Shown one piece after another: positions 60,448-64,000 of a stretch of 64,000 nucleotides of DNA (position 1 is the stretch's first letter; the number at the start of each line of letters is the position of its first letter). Where the stretch lies: the NCBI RefSeq assembly GCF_030758415.1, contig NZ_CP132334.1, forward strand, positions 3,353,278 through 3,417,277, written 5' to 3'. A program made the translations under genes and the position numbers. This DNA comes from Parvularcula sp. IMCC14364. Lineage in GTDB: Bacteria; Pseudomonadota; Alphaproteobacteria; Caulobacterales; Parvularculaceae. The notes beneath the pieces are model-generated. The model searched no databases and had not been told where the DNA came from. It was given only the letters and a program-made list of their open reading frames with translations.

Positions 60448-62175
60448 ATGCAGTTTGTAAGTTCCCGTCTTGGTCTCGATGACCACCACATATCACTGAA
60501 GCCGGCCGCGTGGCTGGCGTTGATGCTGATTTCCCTCGCCGCAATGTTGCCCGGCTTCTTCAATATTCCGACCATGGATCGGGATGAAGCGAGATATTCT
60601 CAGGCGTCACGCCAGATGATGGAAACCGGCGATTATGTTGATATTCGCTTCCAGGAACAGGCGCGGCATGTGAAGCCGGTTGGCATTTACTGGATGCAGG
60701 TTGTAACGACGGCCCCGTTTGGGGGCAGTGAAGCTCCGCAATGGGCGCACCGTCTGCCGTCCCTGTTTGGCTGTCTGATTGCGGTTGCGCTGACGGCCTG
60801 GTTTGGTGCCCGCCTGGGGGGCAGCAGGGCCGGGTTTACCGCCGGGTTGATCATGGCCGTGGGGTTATTGATGTCCGTCGAGGCGCGCACCGCCAAGACA
60901 GATGCCATGCTGCTGGCATCCATCACCATGGCGCAGGTTGCGCTTTATTACATTTTTCATCCTCCTGATTCAAAGGAACAGAAATTCGTCGGATGGCCGC
61001 TGGTTTTCTGGCTGGCACAAGGAGCAGGCCTGATTATCAAGGGGCCTATCATCACACTGGTTTCGGTTACAACGCTGCTGGCGCTCTGCCTTTGGCGGCG
61101 GGATATCAGTATCCTCAAACGCCTCAACCTGCCGGTCGGCTTACTCGTGATGTTTGCCGTGGTATTGCCATGGGTTGTTATTATCACAATCCAGACGCAG
61201 GGCGGGTTCATTGAGGAATCCATCGGTCATGCGCTGATGGGCAAGGTGGCCACAGGCGATGATTCTCATGGTGGCCCACCGGGCTATCATACCGTCGGAT
61301 TACTGGCGATGTTCTGGCCGGCAACCCTGCTGCTTGTTCTAGCAGCGGTGACGGCCTGGCAGCGACGTCGGGAGCCTCTCGTGCAATATCTCATTGCCTG
61401 GATTGTCCCGACCTGGGTTGTCTTTGAACTGGTGGCGACGAAGTTGCCTCATTATGTCCTGCCGGTTTACCCCGCCATTGCTATTCTCGCAGCCTTCGGT
61501 GTCAGCGATGCAGCCAAACTTCTGTCTCTCAGGGGTGTCAGGATTGCGCACTGGATCGTCACCGTGCTGTTTGTCATTGCTACGGGGCTTCTGGCCTGGC
61601 TGCCGTATTATCTGGGGCCGGAAATCGGGGCGCAAAATGTGCCGGGAGCCGCTATCCTTGTGGTGCTGGCAGCACTGTTCGTGATCGGAGCGGGACTGTT
61701 CCTGGCAATGAAACCAACACATGATCGCGTCCTGCCTTTAGCGGTCAGTGCCGTGGTCTATTTTCTGGCCATGTATCAGTTCACCTTTCCGGCGTTTGAC
61801 AAATTCTGGCTGACGCGAGGACTGGACAGAGAAGTGGCAAGCCTTGAAGGCTGCGATAATATTGCCTTTGCGACCCTTGGCTATCGTGAGCCAAGCGTTG
61901 TCTTCACGTTCGGTACGCAAACCCTGCTTGCTTCTGACGAAAGGGCAGTGACGCATCTTCAGCAGAATCCGTCTTGTGGCCTTCTTGCTGTCAGTCAGGT
62001 CGAGGAGGCGCGCTTTCAACAGATGTTGGCAGAGCGTGATCTTGACGTGCTCTCTCTCGGGTCTGTTGAGGGGTATAATTATGTTAAAGGGGATGAGCTG
62101 GTCATGACCCTTTATGCCGGGGCACAAACTGCCCTGACGAAAGTGCCAGGCGAGCGGGACAGTCAGGTCAACTGA
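60448..62175 (+). CDS. ArnT/GT39-like lipid-linked sugar transferase
   Basis: 575 residues, about 12 membrane segments. The first periplasmic loop has the catalytic acidic motif TMDRDEARYSQASRQMMETGDYVDIRFQ, as in ArnT and related PMT enzymes; VKPVGIYWMQ follows. It moves a sugar from polyprenyl phosphate to lipid A or another envelope acceptor. The C-terminal about 100 residues form a soluble periplasmic tail. With the GT2 upstream it forms a donor-maker/transferase pair. Confidence 0.88.
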   Translation: MQFVSSRLGLDDHHISLKPAAWLALMLISLAAMLPGFFNIPTMDRDEARYSQASRQMMETGDYVDIRFQEQARHVKPVGIYWMQVVTTAPFGGSEAPQWAHRLPSLFGCLIAVALTAWFGARLGGSRAGFTAGLIMAVGLLMSVEARTAKTDAMLLASITMAQVALYYIFHPPDSKEQKFVGWPLVFWLAQGAGLIIKGPIITLVSVTTLLALCLWRRDISILKRLNLPVGLLVMFAVVLPWVVIITIQTQGGFIEESIGHALMGKVATGDDSHGGPPGYHTVGLLAMFWPATLLLVLAAVTAWQRRREPLVQYLIAWIVPTWVVFELVATKLPHYVLPVYPAIAILAAFGVSDAAKLLSLRGVRIAHWIVTVLFVIATGLLAWLPYYLGPEIGAQNVPGAAILVVLAALFVIGAGLFLAMKPTHDRVLPLAVSAVVYFLAMYQFTFPAFDKFWLTRGLDREVASLEGCDNIAFATLGYREPSVVFTFGTQTLLASDERAVTHLQQNPSCGLLAVSQVEEARFQQMLAERDLDVLSLGSVEGYNYVKGDELVMTLYAGAQTALTKVPGERDSQVN

Positions 62176-62267
62176 AAAGGGCCCGAACACGCCAGTGTAT
62201 CCAGGCGCACCGTAAGCATCGTTAAAGGCTGCGACCAGCCCGAGGGCCGAAATGCACAACCATGTCC

Positions 62268-62323
62268 ATCATGTCAAAGAGCCACCGGCACGAGACCTAA
62301 GGGGAGATGCGTGCCGGCATGAT
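62268..62323 (+). other. Structured intergenic element
   Basis: An inner stem CCGGCACG (62285) / CGTGCCGG (62310) is enclosed by ATCATG (62268) / CATGAT (62318) with an 11-base bulge on the 5' side. No T-run follows. The whole 62176-62436 gap has no gene; this fold and the SOS box are its only clear features. Confidence 0.5.
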
Positions 62324-62350
62324 CAGGCAGTTCTGATAGATGTCACTATA

Positions 62351-62365
62351 GAACAAAAAATGAAC
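62351..62365. promoter_or_regulatory. LexA (SOS) box upstream of mutM
   Basis: GAAC-AAAAAAT-GAAC is the direct-repeat GAAC-N7-GAAC of alphaproteobacterial LexA, 71 bases before the mutM ATG. A TATAGA overlaps its left edge and could be a -10. Confidence 0.65.
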
Positions 62366-62436
62366 AAAAGTCAAGGGTGAAAATTCCCTGTCTCGCTGCA
62401 TTGCCAAAATGTTATTTTCGGGTCAGGCTTTTTTTT

Positions 62437-63303
62437 ATGCCCGAGCTGCCTGAAGTCGAAACTGTCAAGAATGGCCTTATCCCGGTGATGGAGGGCGCGC
62501 GTTTCATCAAGGTGGAATTGCGGCGGGCGAACCTGCGCTTTCCCTTTCCGGATCGTTTTGTTGAACGCCTGACAGGCTGGCGCATTTCCGCCATGGAACG
62601 GCGGGCGAAATATCTGCTCTTTCATCTGACATCCGGCGAAACCCTGATCATTCATCTGGGCATGACGGGCCGCTTTGTGATTGAAAAGCAGAATGCTGAC
62701 GGCACGCCGGGTGCGTTCTATTATACCCTCAATAATATCCCGGCGCATGACCATGTGGTCTTTGACCTGGACTTTGGCGAGGGCTTTGCGCGGGTCACGT
62801 ATAATGATGTGCGCCGTTTTGGTTTCATGGATATTGTGGACACGGATGCGCTCGCACAAAGCAGTCATTTTGCGGGTATGGGACCGGAGCCGCTGGGCAA
62901 CCAGTTCAGTGAGGCGGCATTGAGTGAGGCGCTGGCGGGCAAGAAGACGCCGGTAAAGCAGGCCTTGCTTGATCAGCGCGTTGTGGCCGGACTTGGTAAC
63001 ATTTATGTCTGCGAAGCCCTTTACCGGGCAGGCATTTCGCCGCGTCGCAAGGCTGCCTCTGTCAGCGGCAAGCGCGCGGCGCGTCTGGCACCGGCAATCA
63101 GGAGCGTGCTCTCGGAGGCAATCGCCGCTGGCGGGTCTACCTTGCGCGATTATGCCGGTGCTGACGGTGAGCTGGGCTATTTTCAGCACAATTTCAGCGT
63201 TTATGACCGCGAAGGGCAGGCCTGCAGCACCTGCGGGACGGATGTGCAGAGAATTGTGCAGTCAGGGCGCTCCACGTTCTTCTGTGGAACCTGCCAGAGA
63301 TAA
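62437..63303 (+). CDS. mutM: Formamidopyrimidine-DNA glycosylase
   Basis: 288 residues from ATG 62437, so that Pro2 ([11 protein letters not shown]) is the catalytic N-terminus. A helix-two-turn-helix ([22 protein letters not shown]) and a C-terminal zinc finger ([25 protein letters not shown]) complete the family. It removes 8-oxoguanine and other oxidised purines from DNA. An SOS box lies upstream. mutM-rpsT-dnaA is a common alphaproteobacterial order. Confidence 0.96.
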   Translation: MPELPEVETVKNGLIPVMEGARFIKVELRRANLRFPFPDRFVERLTGWRISAMERRAKYLLFHLTSGETLIIHLGMTGRFVIEKQNADGTPGAFYYTLNNIPAHDHVVFDLDFGEGFARVTYNDVRRFGFMDIVDTDALAQSSHFAGMGPEPLGNQFSEAALSEALAGKKTPVKQALLDQRVVAGLGNIYVCEALYRAGISPRRKAASVSGKRAARLAPAIRSVLSEAIAAGGSTLRDYAGADGELGYFQHNFSVYDREGQACSTCGTDVQRIVQSGRSTFFCGTCQR

Positions 63304-63381
63304 GGAAAAAAGCGTGTTGACGGGCATATTTTGCGTGTCTATACCCGCCTTCCTTGAGTTACAGGATGATCTGACAGAACT

Positions 63382-63648
63382 ATGGCCAATACGTCATCAG
63401 CTAAGAAAATGGTGCGCAAGATAGCGCGTAAAACTGCCGTGAACAAAAATCGCCGCTCTCGTGTGCGCACATATCTGCGCCAGGTTGAAGAGGCGATCAG
63501 CGCCGGTGACCAGGAAAAAGCCCGTTCGGCGCTGCAAGCGGCTCAACCTGAGTTGCATCGCGCCGTGACCAAAGGCGTGTTTCACAAGAACACGGTATCA
63601 CGGAAACTTTCGCGCCTTTCAGGCCGGATCAAGGCGATCAGCGCCTGA
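63382..63648 (+). CDS. rpsT: 30S ribosomal protein S20
   Basis: 88 residues, basic and helical: [20 protein letters not shown] at the N-terminus, then [18 protein letters not shown] and [22 protein letters not shown]. Full length. Followed by a strong terminator. Confidence 0.96.
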   Translation: MANTSSAKKMVRKIARKTAVNKNRRSRVRTYLRQVEEAISAGDQEKARSALQAAQPELHRAVTKGVFHKNTVSRKLSRLSGRIKAISA

Positions 63649-63676
63649 TCAGGTTGCAAACTTCGACTACGGATGA

Positions 63677-63706
63677 GCCTGCGTTTTGCGACGCAGGCTT
63701 TTTTAT
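63677..63706 (+). terminator. Rho-independent terminator of rpsT
   Basis: GCCTGCGT (63677-63684), loop TTTGCG, ACGCAGGC (63691-63698), then TTTTTTATT. Twenty-eight bases after the rpsT stop. Confidence 0.92.
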
Positions 63707-63775
63707 TGGTTTTTCAATGGGCTGCATCTGATGCGCCGTTGCGCACAAGGTGCTCTGCGCACGGGATGCGCTGAA

Positions 63776-63784
63776 TGTGGATAA
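63776..63784 (-). promoter_or_regulatory. DnaA box in the rpsT-dnaA interval
   Basis: TGTGGATAA, the exact complement of TTATCCACA. It is the only perfect box seen in the 63707-63969 gap, which is AT-rich toward its right end. A role in origin function or dnaA autoregulation is likely. Confidence 0.65.
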
Positions 63785-63969
63785 ATCCCTGCTTGCAGGC
63801 CAGAATATGGAAGACTTCAGTATGGGGCGCTAGGAGCGATTTTTTTTGTTCGAAAAAATGTTTTAATATCAATGTGTCAACCATGAGGGCCCTGAAAAAT
63901 CGCACCGGTTACACCAAAAAATTGCAACTTTGCTGTTGCTTGAAAATCCTGTCTGACTAGTATGTAGTC

Positions 63970-64000
63970 ATGGCAACGACGGATCAATTATCTGTTTACT
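63970..64000 (+). CDS. dnaA: Start of probable chromosomal replication initiator DnaA
   Basis: ATG 63970 opens a frame with MATTDQLSVY before the window ends. Ten residues cannot identify it; the call rests on gene order (mutM-rpsT-dnaA) and the DnaA box upstream. Confidence 0.5.
   Translation, partial: MATTDQLSVY

Noticed and set aside
62371..63189. Open frame opposite mutM
   Set aside because: Overlaps the full mutM catalytic region; no motifs of its own.
1..64000. CRISPR arrays or rRNA genes
   Set aside because: No evenly spaced repeats and no rRNA segments were seen anywhere in the window.

Overview
The window reads as chromosomal DNA of an aerobic alphaproteobacterium, probably marine. 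The evidence is the mutM-rpsT-dnaA order at the right end, a SAM-II riboswitch on a metX-metB-like operon, an H+-pumping pyrophosphatase beside soluble ppa, a K+-independent signature in that pump, an alphaproteobacterial GAAC-N7-GAAC SOS box, and a proteorhodopsin. I cannot name a genus.

Positions 1-31008 are ordinary GC-richer chromosome: rmuC (partial), lipid-linked glycosyltransferases of the GT2 and GT87 types, an isoprenylcysteine-methyltransferase-like protein, a thiolase, a carotenoid cleavage oxygenase, a nitroreductase, a GH24-like protein, ppa and hppA, two TM2 proteins, ltaE, an AbgB-like amidohydrolase, a serine hydrolase, an HDAC-like deacetylase, hemH, an outer-membrane porin, a PiT-like permease, rpmI-rplT, pheS-(unknown)-pheT, and tRNA-Thr(CGT).

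Positions 31009-42713 form an AT-richer island starting directly after the tRNA. It is laced with insertion sequences and carries light and photo-oxidative-stress genes: DCC thiol oxidoreductase, VOC protein, Coq7-like di-iron protein, Prx5-type peroxiredoxin, DUF2256, DUF4174, TIGR03643, a COG3380 FAD oxidoreductase, Blh (retinal-forming dioxygenase), a blue-tuned proteorhodopsin, and a divergent operon of a 58-residue protein, a short LOV blue-light receptor and a Rossmann NAD(P)-binding protein. A reasonable model is light harvesting by rhodopsin with retinal made by Blh, blue-light sensing by LOV, and redox protection by the rest. No beta-carotene synthesis genes or photolyase are in view.

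Positions 42714-46185 hold IS-damaged chromosome: an N-terminally deleted PQQ-type dehydrogenase, an intact two-domain VOC lipoprotein, and a tetR split by an IS. Identical IS5-family pairs occur at 31271/44873 and at 34444/52005; one copy splits tetR and another splits an SRPBCC gene.

Positions 46186-64000 return to core chromosome: a cNMP-domain/thioredoxin-reductase fusion, an IscU-like scaffold, yidD, two acetyltransferases, an arsR-SRPBCC-DUF4287 operon with a perfect 38-bp operator palindrome, the SAM-II/metX/metB unit, a ZnuD-like TonB receptor with a small His-rich partner, a GT2 + GT39 pair, mutM, rpsT, a DnaA box and the first codons of dnaA, so the right end is probably near the replication origin.
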